Shown here: positions 8,563 to 15,749 of the stretch, one piece after another
Numbering within the stretch: position 1 is the stretch's first letter
Layout: every line of letters begins with the position of its first letter
Source: Parazoarcus communis
GTDB lineage: Bacteria > Pseudomonadota > Gammaproteobacteria > Burkholderiales > Rhodocyclaceae
Reading direction: 5' to 3'
Assembly (NCBI RefSeq): GCF_003111665.1
Contig: NZ_CP022188.1
Location: 4,822,934-4,886,933, forward strand
DNA: 64,000 nucleotides
Made by a program: the position numbers and the translations under genes
The notes under the pieces: generated by a model
Seen by the model: only the letters and a program-made list of their open reading frames with translations
Told to the model about the DNA's origin: nothing
The model's database searches: none

Positions 8563-9095
8563 GCACGCAACGCTACGGTCGCGGCGCCATGCTGCTGCAC
8601 TGGGGCCATGCCGTTCTGGTGCTGGGCATGATCGGCTGGGGCCTGTATATGGCCGATCTGCCCAAGGGCCCCGACCGCAGTTTTGCAATCGGCGTGCACA
8701 AGTCCTTCGGCATCGTGGCAATCCTCGTCGTCGCGGTCCGCCTGCTATGGCGCCGCAGCCATCCTGCGCCGGTCGATCTTCGGCTCTCCCGGGCCGAGCA
8801 CAAGCTTGCCGCAGCGGGGCATCACCTGCTCTACCTGCTGCTGGTGCTGACCCCGCTCGCTGGCTATCTGTCTGCCAGCTTCACGCAGTATCCGATGCGT
8901 TTCTTTGGCATCGTCATCCCCAAGCCTGGCTGGCCCGACGAAGGGATCAATGCCTTCTTCAACGCGAGCCACGGCTTTCTGGCGTGGTCGCTGATGGGGG
9001 TGATCGGCATTCATCTGGCGGCCGTCGTGTTGCACAGCATCAAGAAGAAGCCGGTTCTCGGGCGCATGCTGCCAGGCAGTAAACCGATCGACTGA
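8559..9095 (+). CDS. Cytochrome b561 family protein
   Basis: 178-residue integral membrane protein with about four hydrophobic helices. Histidine pairs suited to two haems b are present (LLHWGHAV near the N-terminus, VHKSFG, AGHHLLY and IHLAAVVLHS). The ATG at 8559 overlaps the propeller stop. It is the last gene of the pedF operon and is followed by a strong terminator. It may transfer electrons between the periplasmic cytochrome and the quinone pool; the direction of transfer is inference. Confidence 0.82.
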   Translation: MSTQRYGRGAMLLHWGHAVLVLGMIGWGLYMADLPKGPDRSFAIGVHKSFGIVAILVVAVRLLWRRSHPAPVDLRLSRAEHKLAAAGHHLLYLLLVLTPLAGYLSASFTQYPMRFFGIVIPKPGWPDEGINAFFNASHGFLAWSLMGVIGIHLAAVVLHSIKKKPVLGRMLPGSKPID

Positions 9096-9145
9096 GTCGG
9101 GAAACGGTGTCGCAGGCAAACATACGACACCTGTTCCAAAACGAG

Positions 9146-9178
9146 ACACCTGCTCCACTCCGGAGCAGGTGTTTTTTC
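9146..9178 (+). terminator. Rho-independent terminator of the pedF operon
   Basis: Perfect 11-bp stem (ACACCTGCTCC / GGAGCAGGTGT) with a 5-nt loop, followed by TTTTTCTT. It lies between the convergent cytochrome b561 and cytochrome c genes. On the minus strand the T-run is poor, so it acts mainly on plus-strand transcripts. Confidence 0.85.
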
Positions 9179-9182
9179 TTGC

Positions 9183-9503
9183 TCAATCCTTTGCGCCCGA
9201 AAGAATCCACTCAATTGCGGCCTTCAGATTGTCGTCGCTGATCCTGCTTTCGTCGTTCGGCGTCATCGGAATGGCGCCCCAAACACCTGAGCCACCATGG
9301 CGCACCTTGTCAAAGAGTGCGGATGCTGCGCCAGCCTGCCCCTCGTACTTCGCGGCCACCTCGCGATAGGCCGGCCCCACCATCTTCTTGTCCACTGCAT
9401 GACAGGCCACGCAGCGCGCTTTCTTCACGATCTCCATCGAAGCCATTGCCGACGCCGACATCGAGGCCATCAGCACGGCCCCCACTACCATCGTCCTGAT
9501 CAT
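9183..9503 (-). CDS. Small c-type cytochrome (c551-like)
   Basis: About 106-residue secreted monohaem cytochrome. The signal peptide MIRTMVVGAVLMASMSASAMA is followed by CVACH near residues 34-38 and a MVGPAYREVAAKY segment, as in class I cytochrome c551 proteins. A methionine-rich GAIPMTPN loop supplies a likely sixth haem ligand. ATG at 9503 is used; GTG one codon upstream (9506) is equally possible because AGGAG lies eight bases before it. It follows the DUF779 gene on the same strand and probably carries electrons for alcohol or aldehyde oxidation. Confidence 0.83.
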   Translation of the reverse strand: MIRTMVVGAVLMASMSASAMASMEIVKKARCVACHAVDKKMVGPAYREVAAKYEGQAGAASALFDKVRHGGSGVWGAIPMTPNDESRISDDNLKAAIEWILSGAKD

Positions 9504-9561
9504 CACGGTTTTCACTCCTTGCCTGGGTGCGAGCCGCACCCCTCTGTTGGGAAACGGGATT

Positions 9562-9930
9562 TCAAACAACACCGGCCGCCACCAGCCCGGCCCACTCTTC
9601 ATCGGTAAACAGCCGCGAGCGGGTGTGAAAGCTCTTGCCTTCAGGCCCTTCCAGCGAGAACGTTCCACCTCCACGCGTATCGAGCACATCAATGATCAGC
9701 TGCATGTGCTTCCAGTACTCGTACTGCGAGCTGCTGATATAGAAAGGACAGCCGCCGATCTCGCCCAGGCGCACATCCTGATCGGTGCACAGCTCGCCCG
9801 GCAGATAACAGTTGGCGGCACTGCCGTCACAGCATCCACCTGACTGGTGGAAGATCAGCTCACCATGCTTGGCGCGCAGCACGTCGATCAGTGCCAGCGT
9901 CGCTTCGGTTGCAATGACTCTCTCGACCAT
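9562..9930 (-). CDS. DUF779 domain protein
   Basis: 122-residue cytoplasmic protein, cysteine-rich in its first half (GGCCDGS, CYLPGELC, GGCPFY), matching the DUF779 family. ATG at 9930 is chosen because GGAGG lies five bases upstream; an ATG at 9942 would overlap that site. It is the next gene after the exaC-type aldehyde dehydrogenase. DUF779 genes commonly accompany this dehydrogenase class, but no activity is established. A strong hairpin terminator separates the two genes, so this one may need readthrough or its own promoter. Confidence 0.8.
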   Translation of the reverse strand: MVERVIATEATLALIDVLRAKHGELIFHQSGGCCDGSAANCYLPGELCTDQDVRLGEIGGCPFYISSSQYEYWKHMQLIIDVLDTRGGGTFSLEGPEGKSFHTRSRLFTDEEWAGLVAAGVV

Positions 9931-9948
9931 GACGGCCTCCATCGTTGC

Positions 9949-9976
9949 AAAAAAAGCGGGCGGCAATTGCCGCCCG
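9949..9976 (-). terminator. Rho-independent terminator after exaC
   Basis: A 20-bp perfect palindrome (CGGGCGGCAATTGCCGCCCG) is followed on the minus strand by C and seven T residues. It lies downstream of the aldehyde dehydrogenase and just upstream of the DUF779 start. A second stem, GCCCCGCAT / ATGCGGGGC at 10013-10043, directly follows the dehydrogenase stop but has no T-run. Confidence 0.8.
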
Positions 9977-10049
9977 TGAACTCACTTTCATGAGGAGGGA
10001 GAACTTCAGGCAGCCCCGCATATGCCAAGCCGGCATGCGGGGCCTTGCA

Positions 10050-11570
10050 TCAGAAGAAGCCGAGCTTCTTCGGGTCGTAGCTGACCAGCAGGTTCTTGGT
10101 CTGCTGATAGTGGTCGAGCATCATCTTGTGCGTCTCGCGACCGATACCGGACTCCTTGTATCCGCCGAAGGTGGCGTGTGCCGGATAGGCGTGATAGCAG
10201 TTCGTCCACACACGACCGGCCTTGATCGCGCGGCCCATGCGGTAGGCAGTGCTGCCGTCGCGCGACCACACGCCGGCACCCAGTCCGTAGAGGGTATCGT
10301 TGGCAAGCTCGAGCGCTTCGGCTTCGGTCTTGAAGGTGGTCACCGCCAGCACCGGTCCGAAGATCTCTTCCTGGAAGATGCGCATCTTGTTGTGGCCCTT
10401 GAACAGGGTCGGCTTGACGTAGTAGCCGTCACCCAGCTCGCCCTCCAGCTGCGCCCGGCCGCCACCGATCAGCAGCTCGGCACCTTCCTGCCGGCCCACA
10501 TCCATATAGCTCATGATCTTGCTCAGCTGCTCTTTCGAGGCCTGTGCGCCCATCATCACGTCGGTATCGAGCGGGTTGCCCTGCTTGATGGCTGCGACGC
10601 GCTCGAGCACGCGCGACATGAACTTGTCGTAGATCGACTCATGGATCAGCGCACGCGACGGGCAGGTGCACACTTCGCCCTGGTTGAAGGCAAACAGCAC
10701 CAGACCTTCGATCGCCTTGTCGAAGAACTCGTCGTCGGCATCGGCGATGTCGGCGAAGAAGATGTTGGGCGACTTGCCGCCCAGCTCGAGCGTTGCCGGA
10801 ATCAGGTTGTTTGCAGCGGCCTGGGCGATCACGCGGCCGGTGGAGGTGGAGCCGGTGAAGGCGATCTTTGCAATGCGCTTGCTGTTGGCCAGCGGCATGC
10901 CGGCTTCGCGACCGAAACCGTTGACCACGTTGAGCACGCCCGGCGGCAGCAGATCGGCGATCAGCTCGGCCAGCACCAGGATGCTGACCGGCGTCGATTC
11001 AGCCGGCTTGAGCACCACGCAGTTGCCGGCGCCGATGGCAGGCGCCAGCTTCCAGGCTGCCATCAGGATGGGGAAGTTCCACGGAATGATCTGACCCACC
11101 ACGCCCAGCGGCTCGTGGAAGTGGTACGCCACGGTATTCTCGTCGAGATCGCTCAGGCTGCCTTCCTGCGAGCGCAGGCAGCCGGCGAAGTAACGGAAGT
11201 GATCAACCGCCAGCGGGATGTCGGCATTGAGCGTCTCCCGAATCGGCTTGCCGTTATCCACGGTCTCGGCATAGGCAAGGATCTCGAGGTTGGCTTCGAG
11301 CCGGTCCGCGATCTTCAGCAGGATGTTGGCGCGTTCGGCCGGTGGTGTGCGGCCCCAGGCGTCAGCAGCAGCATGCGCAGCATCCAGTGCGAGTTCGATG
11401 TCTTCCGCGGTGGAGCGGGCGGCCTTGCAGAACACGGCGCCGGTAATCGGCGTGATGTTGTCGAAGTACTGCCCCTTGACCGGCGGAACCCACTCGCCAC
11501 CAATGTAGTTGTCGTACTTTTCCTTGAACTGAACCTTGGCACCAGGCCTGCCGGGCATTTCGTAGATCAT
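10050..11570 (-). CDS. exaC: NAD-dependent aldehyde dehydrogenase (ExaC/AcoD/AldB type)
   Basis: 506-residue member of the aldehyde dehydrogenase superfamily that oxidises acetaldehyde and similar aldehydes to acids with NAD. It shows the glutamate motif [10 protein letters not shown], the catalytic-cysteine region [15 protein letters not shown], the NAD-fold segment [13 protein letters not shown] and the C-terminal [11 protein letters not shown]. Length and sequence fit the AcoD/ExaC/AldB subgroup. A good sigma-54 promoter lies 54 nt upstream, and a degenerate AcoR-like gene diverges from it. With aorABC, the cell has both a tungsten and an NAD-dependent route for aldehydes. Confidence 0.93.
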   Translation of the reverse strand: MIYEMPGRPGAKVQFKEKYDNYIGGEWVPPVKGQYFDNITPITGAVFCKAARSTAEDIELALDAAHAAADAWGRTPPAERANILLKIADRLEANLEILAYAETVDNGKPIRETLNADIPLAVDHFRYFAGCLRSQEGSLSDLDENTVAYHFHEPLGVVGQIIPWNFPILMAAWKLAPAIGAGNCVVLKPAESTPVSILVLAELIADLLPPGVLNVVNGFGREAGMPLANSKRIAKIAFTGSTSTGRVIAQAAANNLIPATLELGGKSPNIFFADIADADDEFFDKAIEGLVLFAFNQGEVCTCPSRALIHESIYDKFMSRVLERVAAIKQGNPLDTDVMMGAQASKEQLSKIMSYMDVGRQEGAELLIGGGRAQLEGELGDGYYVKPTLFKGHNKMRIFQEEIFGPVLAVTTFKTEAEALELANDTLYGLGAGVWSRDGSTAYRMGRAIKAGRVWTNCYHAYPAHATFGGYKESGIGRETHKMMLDHYQQTKNLLVSYDPKKLGFF

Positions 11571-11923
11571 TTTTTGTCTCCTTCCGGGTGAGCGAATAAC
11601 GCGGTGTTGCGTTGCGCTCTATTCGCAGACGCCATGCCAGCCCCAGAGCCATTGCGTTCAATTCTGGAAAAACCCCATATTTTTCCGACACATGCCACAT
11701 TTCCGAGGCACATGCACCGGTATCGGGCTGCGGGCTTCTGTCACCCACCGCAGTGTTCAATTTGGGTACATCTGCTCAAATGCGATGCAGGCAGCCCTAT
11801 GAATCAGGCTGCATATCGACGCACACAAGGCGCATGCAACAGAATTTGTGCAGTAGAAACAAGCACGCCGCACCCAGGAGGGTTAACGTTCGCGGAAGGC
11901 ACGTTTCCTGCATCAAAAACATC
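11571..11923. other. 353-bp divergent promoter region exaC / AcoR-like gene
   Basis: No credible gene lies here. It holds the sigma-54 promoter for exaC near the minus-strand end. An isolated AGGAGGG at 11876-11882 lies about 40 nt before the AcoR-like start, too far to act as its ribosome site unless a non-ATG start is used. An in-frame upstream extension exists but has no family similarity. Confidence 0.5.
11624..11639 (-). promoter_or_regulatory. Sigma-54 promoter for exaC
   Basis: On the minus strand TGGCATGGCGTCTGCG has the GG-N10-GC spacing and a TGGCA -24 box, directed at the aldehyde dehydrogenase start 54 nt downstream. Confidence 0.7.
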
Positions 11924-13561
11924 ATGAACAAGGCAAGCTCATCCGTTGCGCTCCCTCCCAACCTGCGCGCCTCCTGGCTGCGCAGCCAGGCGCATGGGCT
12001 GCAGACCGACCAGCCACTTCCGCTCGATCCGCTGAACCGGGCAGATCTCGCAGACCGTCTCGAGTCCAACGCCCGCCTGGTGACGTTCTCGCAACCGGTC
12101 ATCGAGAACCTGCTGCGCCAGATCGACAGCAGGGACGCAACCGTACTCCTGACCGACGATCAGGGGCTGATCCTCAGTGCAAATGGAGACACCGGCTTTC
12201 TGGACCGCGCCGCCCGCGTCGCGCTCGGCCCCGGCGCAGCGTGGAGCGAGGACGCCATGGGCACCAATGCCATCGGCACGGCGCTCGCGACTGGCGACAT
12301 CATCGCGGTTCGCGGGCATGAACATTTTCTCGAGCGCAACCGCTTCCTGACCTGCGTCGCGATCCCCATCCTGGCGCCCACCGGCGGCATCGCAGGCATC
12401 CTCGACATCTCGACCGATGCCAATGCCAATCTGTCGCATTCCAATGCGCTGTTGCGCACGACGGCCGAGATCATCGAACACCGCCTCGTCGAGAGCATGG
12501 ACGACGGCTTTCTTCGCGTGCGCTTCCACAACCGCCCTGAACTGCTCGGCAGCCCCCTCGAAGCCATTGCGGTGTTCGACGAAGGCGGGCGAGTGATGGC
12601 CTGCAACCGTAACGCCCGCAACCTGCTCAGGCTGCATCAGGAGTATCCAGACGCAAGCTGCGAAGACTGCTTCGCCATCACCTGGCAAAGACTGCTCGAC
12701 TGGGCAGCGCTCGATCAGAGCCTGCCCTTCCCGCTGCGCGCCCGACAGGGCCAGACTCTGGCGGCGCGTGTCAGTCTTCACCACTGCCCGCTCAACTTCA
12801 GCCAAAGCCGCGCTAGCGGCAAGACGGCGACACTGGGGGCAGGCAGTCCGCCCGCAGCGAACGCGGACAGCGTCGTTGCCGTCGCACGCAGCACGCCATC
12901 CGGCGACCCTCGCGTCATCGCTGCCACGACACAGATCCGCCGTTGGGCCAGTGGTACAGGACCGGTGCTGATCGAGGGTGAAACGGGCACCGGAAAGCAC
13001 TACCTGGCGAGCGCGCTCTGGCACGAACACGCCCCCGGAACACCGTTGATCCAGATGGATTGTCGGGCGCTCGCTTCCAGCGCCGACATCGGCACCGACC
13101 TGGCAGTCGCAATGCAGCAGGCCAGCGGCGGTGCGCTCTATCTGAGCGACATCGACACCCTGCCACTCGCATGGCAGGGCACCCTGTTCGAAAATGCTGC
13201 GCGCCTCAGCCCGCGGCTCATTGCCACGACCCGTCGCAACCTGGACGTCCTGGTCGACGAAAACCGCTTCAACATGAGCGCCTTCGTCGCCAGCCACGGC
13301 ACCGAAGTCCACCTGCCGCCCCTGCGCCGCCGCAGCGACTTCGACAGTCTGGTGCGCGGTATCGTCCGCGAGGAATGTCCCGACCGTCCGATGTACGTCT
13401 GCCCCGACGCCCTCGCCCTGCTGCGCAAACACCGCTGGCCCGGCAACCTGAGCGAACTTCACAACCGCCTGCGCCTGATCCTCGCGCTGATGGGCGACGA
13501 AGCCGGGCAACTGTGCCCGGACGACATCCCCGAAGAGCTGCTGGAGCAGATCGGCGACTGA
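11924..13561 (+). CDS. Degenerate AcoR-like regulator lacking GAFTGA loop and HTH domain
   Basis: 545-residue protein whose first half matches AcoR-type activators: a GAF region with AWSEDAMGTNAIGTAL near 106-120 and a PAS-like part around 210-240. Walker A (GETGTGKH, 352-359) is intact. The ELFGY...GAFTGA segment is deleted, Walker B reads LYLSDID instead of LFLDEIG, and the arginine-finger motif is replaced. The protein stops at CPDDIPEELLEQIGD, where Fis-type DNA-binding domains normally begin. The reading frame is otherwise clean, so it looks maintained rather than randomly decayed. It probably cannot activate sigma-54 itself; a ligand-responsive modulator of the intact AcoR-type protein is a guess. 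The start ATG lacks a clear ribosome site. Confidence 0.8.
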   Translation: MNKASSSVALPPNLRASWLRSQAHGLQTDQPLPLDPLNRADLADRLESNARLVTFSQPVIENLLRQIDSRDATVLLTDDQGLILSANGDTGFLDRAARVALGPGAAWSEDAMGTNAIGTALATGDIIAVRGHEHFLERNRFLTCVAIPILAPTGGIAGILDISTDANANLSHSNALLRTTAEIIEHRLVESMDDGFLRVRFHNRPELLGSPLEAIAVFDEGGRVMACNRNARNLLRLHQEYPDASCEDCFAITWQRLLDWAALDQSLPFPLRARQGQTLAARVSLHHCPLNFSQSRASGKTATLGAGSPPAANADSVVAVARSTPSGDPRVIAATTQIRRWASGTGPVLIEGETGTGKHYLASALWHEHAPGTPLIQMDCRALASSADIGTDLAVAMQQASGGALYLSDIDTLPLAWQGTLFENAARLSPRLIATTRRNLDVLVDENRFNMSAFVASHGTEVHLPPLRRRSDFDSLVRGIVREECPDRPMYVCPDALALLRKHRWPGNLSELHNRLRLILALMGDEAGQLCPDDIPEELLEQIGD

Positions 13562-13619
13562 AGGTGCGACAGACGCAGGCCTGCCCTGCCCGTAATCTCA
13601 ATGATTGAAACGGCGGCTG

Positions 13620-13689
13620 TTTCGCGCAGAGGCACAGAGGACAACTCGTGCAGTCGTGCTTCTCCGCGTCCTCCGCGCCTCCGCGTGCC
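13620..13689. repeat. Interspersed GC-rich inverted repeat, copy 1
   Basis: Intergenic element of about 70 bp whose arms are near-complementary: the left arm contains CGCAGAGGCACAGAGG and the right arm TCCTCCGCGCCTCCGCGTG. Related copies lie at 26607-26678 and 35237-35303. All three are intergenic. Confidence 0.7.
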
Positions 13690-13747
13690 ACTACCCCCTT
13701 TGGTACAGTGACGTTCCTGTCAGAGAGCCACAAAGCGGATATTTTCC

Positions 13748-14428
13748 ATGCACATCAACGCGGACTTCTCCCTGCGCGCCGTCGTACAACATCAGGACCT
13801 GCCCTGGGTCAGATCTCCCGCTGGTGGCGTCGAGCGGCGGATGCTTGAGCGCGATGGCGACGAGGTGGCGCGCGCGACCTCGATCGTCCGCTACCTGCCC
13901 GGGGCAAGGTTCGAGCGCCACCTGCATGAGCTGGGCGAGGAGATCTTCGTGCTCGAGGGCACATTCAGTGACGAATCTGGCGACTACGGCGCGGGCACCT
14001 ATCTGCGCAATCCCCCGGGGTCGTCGCACGCGCCGCACTCGGCCACGGGCTGCGTGCTGTTCGTGAAACTGCGTCACATCAACCCGGCGGATCAGGCCCA
14101 TCTGGCGATCGATACCACGACCGCGACCTGGTATCCGGGGCTTGTGCCCGGCCTGTCAGTGCTACCGCTTGCCGAGTTCGGTACCGAGCACACGGCGCTG
14201 GTGCGCTGGGCACCGGGGACCTGCTTCAACCCGCACCGTCACTACGGCGGCGAGGAAATCTTCGTCATCGACGGCGTATTCGAGGATGAATTCGGACGCT
14301 ACCCTGCGGACACCTGGATACGCAGCCCTCACCTGAGCCAGCACGAACCCTTCAGCCGCGAGGGCTGCACCATCCTTGTCAAGACCGGCCATCTGCCCCT
14401 CCCCGCCGACATCGCGTCAGGGAAATGA
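13748..14428 (+). CDS. Tandem cupin-domain protein (ChrR-type cupins)
   Basis: 226-residue protein with two cupin halves. The first carries RHLHELGEEIFVLEGTF (about residues 56-72) and the second NPHRHYGGEEIFVIDGVF (about 157-174), each with the His and Glu ligands of a metal site. The halves resemble the cupin of ChrR-type anti-sigma factors, but no N-terminal zinc-binding anti-sigma domain is present. No signal peptide is seen. It may be a small metal-dependent dioxygenase-like or sensor protein; the function is unknown. Confidence 0.75.
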   Translation: MHINADFSLRAVVQHQDLPWVRSPAGGVERRMLERDGDEVARATSIVRYLPGARFERHLHELGEEIFVLEGTFSDESGDYGAGTYLRNPPGSSHAPHSATGCVLFVKLRHINPADQAHLAIDTTTATWYPGLVPGLSVLPLAEFGTEHTALVRWAPGTCFNPHRHYGGEEIFVIDGVFEDEFGRYPADTWIRSPHLSQHEPFSREGCTILVKTGHLPLPADIASGK

Positions 14429-14591
14429 CATTTGCGGCTGCGGGGATGAGCACCTATGCTCCAGAGGCACACCCGACGCGCAGTGCCGTGCTTCGCGCTC
14501 ACGCCGGGCGCTGAAGCGGAAGACATTTTCATGCATGCCCGAAGCATGTGTTTGCGGCACCGTCGAATATCGACTGTGAAGGCTCACGTAC

Positions 14592-14984
14592 ATGGACAAG
14601 GATATGCCGGACCTCGACCGCGAAACCCATGCGCTTCAGGAACCCGATGCGCACACGCGCAAATTTCAGGCAGTCGCAAGCTGGGTGGTCGTGGTCATCC
14701 TGATCGGCTTCGGCTCCTACGCCTTGATGAAGCTCGTGTCCGTGCATGAAACCCCGGGCACCTACTGGCGTGATCTGATCCGCGAGCAGTTTCCGGTGCT
14801 GGTGGGTTTGCCCATGGCCGGGCTGGGCGCGCTGTTCGTCACCCTCATTCTGCGGATTTCGACCGGGCCGCTGGAGTTCGAGATGGCGGGCGTCAAGTTC
14901 AAGGGCGGCGCCGCACCGATCGTGTTCTGGATCATCTGCTTTCTGAGCATCGTGCTGTCCATCCGGATGCTGTGGCAGAGCTGA
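14592..14984 (+). CDS. Uncharacterised small membrane protein
   Basis: 130-residue protein with a hydrophilic N-terminus and about three transmembrane segments (AVASWVVVVILIGFGSYAL, FPVLVGLPMAGLGALFVTLI, and IVFWIICFLSIVLSIRML at the C-terminus). No domain is recognised. It lies alone between the cupin gene and a convergent response-regulator gene. The 163 bp before it show no other gene. Confidence 0.65.
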   Translation: MDKDMPDLDRETHALQEPDAHTRKFQAVASWVVVVILIGFGSYALMKLVSVHETPGTYWRDLIREQFPVLVGLPMAGLGALFVTLILRISTGPLEFEMAGVKFKGGAAPIVFWIICFLSIVLSIRMLWQS

Positions 14985-14997
14985 TCCGCGCGCAGAA

Positions 14998-15714
14998 CTA
15001 CTTCCAGCTCACCGTCGATGCAAACAGGTAGCCCGCGCCGTACACCGTCTTGATCACCTTGGCGCGTTGCGGGTTTTCCTCCAGCCGGCGGCGCAGGCGC
15101 GACACCCGCAGGTCGATGCTGCGATCGAGCGCCGACACATCGCGTCCGCTGAGCAGCTGCTCACGCGACAGAATCTGGTTGGGATGCTCGAGCATCGTGA
15201 TCAGCAGCTGTGCTTCGGCCAGACCAAGGGTGTCTTCCCTGCCGTCGGCGCTGATCAGCCGGTGCGTGCCGAGCTCGAAGCGCCAGCCCGCAAACTGCGC
15301 GACCTTGGCCGCGCCCAGCGCAAGGTCGGGCTGCGCCGGCTCATAGCGTCTCAGCACGCTGCGCACACGGGCAATGAGTTCGCGCGGCTCGAAGGGTTTG
15401 AGCACGTAATCGTCCGCGCCCAGTTCCAGCCCCATCACCCGGTCCGAGGTATCGGTCCGGCCGGTGACGATGAGCAGGCCGAAGCGATGCCGCGCGCGCA
15501 CCTGCTGCAAGACCTCCATGCCATCCATGTCCGGCAGTCCGAGATCGAGAATGCACAGCTTGGGTTGCTGCCCCCTCAGCCGGCGCAGGAAATCACTGCC
15601 GGTTCGAAACACCTCGCACTCATAACCAAAACGCTGCAGGGCGCCTTCAATCAGTCGTGCAACAGTTGCGTCATCTTCGACCACATGGATGAGCACGCTA
15701 TCCTTGACCTGCAT
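14998..15714 (-). CDS. OmpR/PhoB-family response regulator
   Basis: 238-residue two-domain regulator. An N-terminal receiver has acidic residues (VVEDD), the phospho-accepting Asp in LCILDLGLPDMDG and the conserved Lys in VLKPFEP. A C-terminal winged-helix DNA-binding domain ends RVSRLRRRLEENPQRAKVIKTVYGAGYLF. It lies 35 nt downstream of a hybrid histidine kinase on the same strand, so the two probably form one signalling pathway. The target genes are not evident. Confidence 0.9.
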   Translation of the reverse strand: MQVKDSVLIHVVEDDATVARLIEGALQRFGYECEVFRTGSDFLRRLRGQQPKLCILDLGLPDMDGMEVLQQVRARHRFGLLIVTGRTDTSDRVMGLELGADDYVLKPFEPRELIARVRSVLRRYEPAQPDLALGAAKVAQFAGWRFELGTHRLISADGREDTLGLAEAQLLITMLEHPNQILSREQLLSGRDVSALDRSIDLRVSRLRRRLEENPQRAKVIKTVYGAGYLFASTVSWK

Positions 15715-15749
15715 CCAGCCCCCGTATTTTCTTCTGTCGATGTACCCGT

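Noticed and set aside
10013..10043. GCCCCGCAT/ATGCGGGGC hairpin as a riboswitch or separate ncRNA
   Set aside because: It directly follows the exaC stop, lacks any known riboswitch core, and is better seen as transcript-end structure beside the terminator.
9945..11591. 548-codon plus-strand ORF opposite exaC
   Set aside because: Shadow of the aldehyde dehydrogenase; it also crosses the exaC terminator.
11612..11923. N-terminal extension of the AcoR-like gene from 11612
   Set aside because: The added residues have no family similarity and overlap the exaC sigma-54 promoter region.
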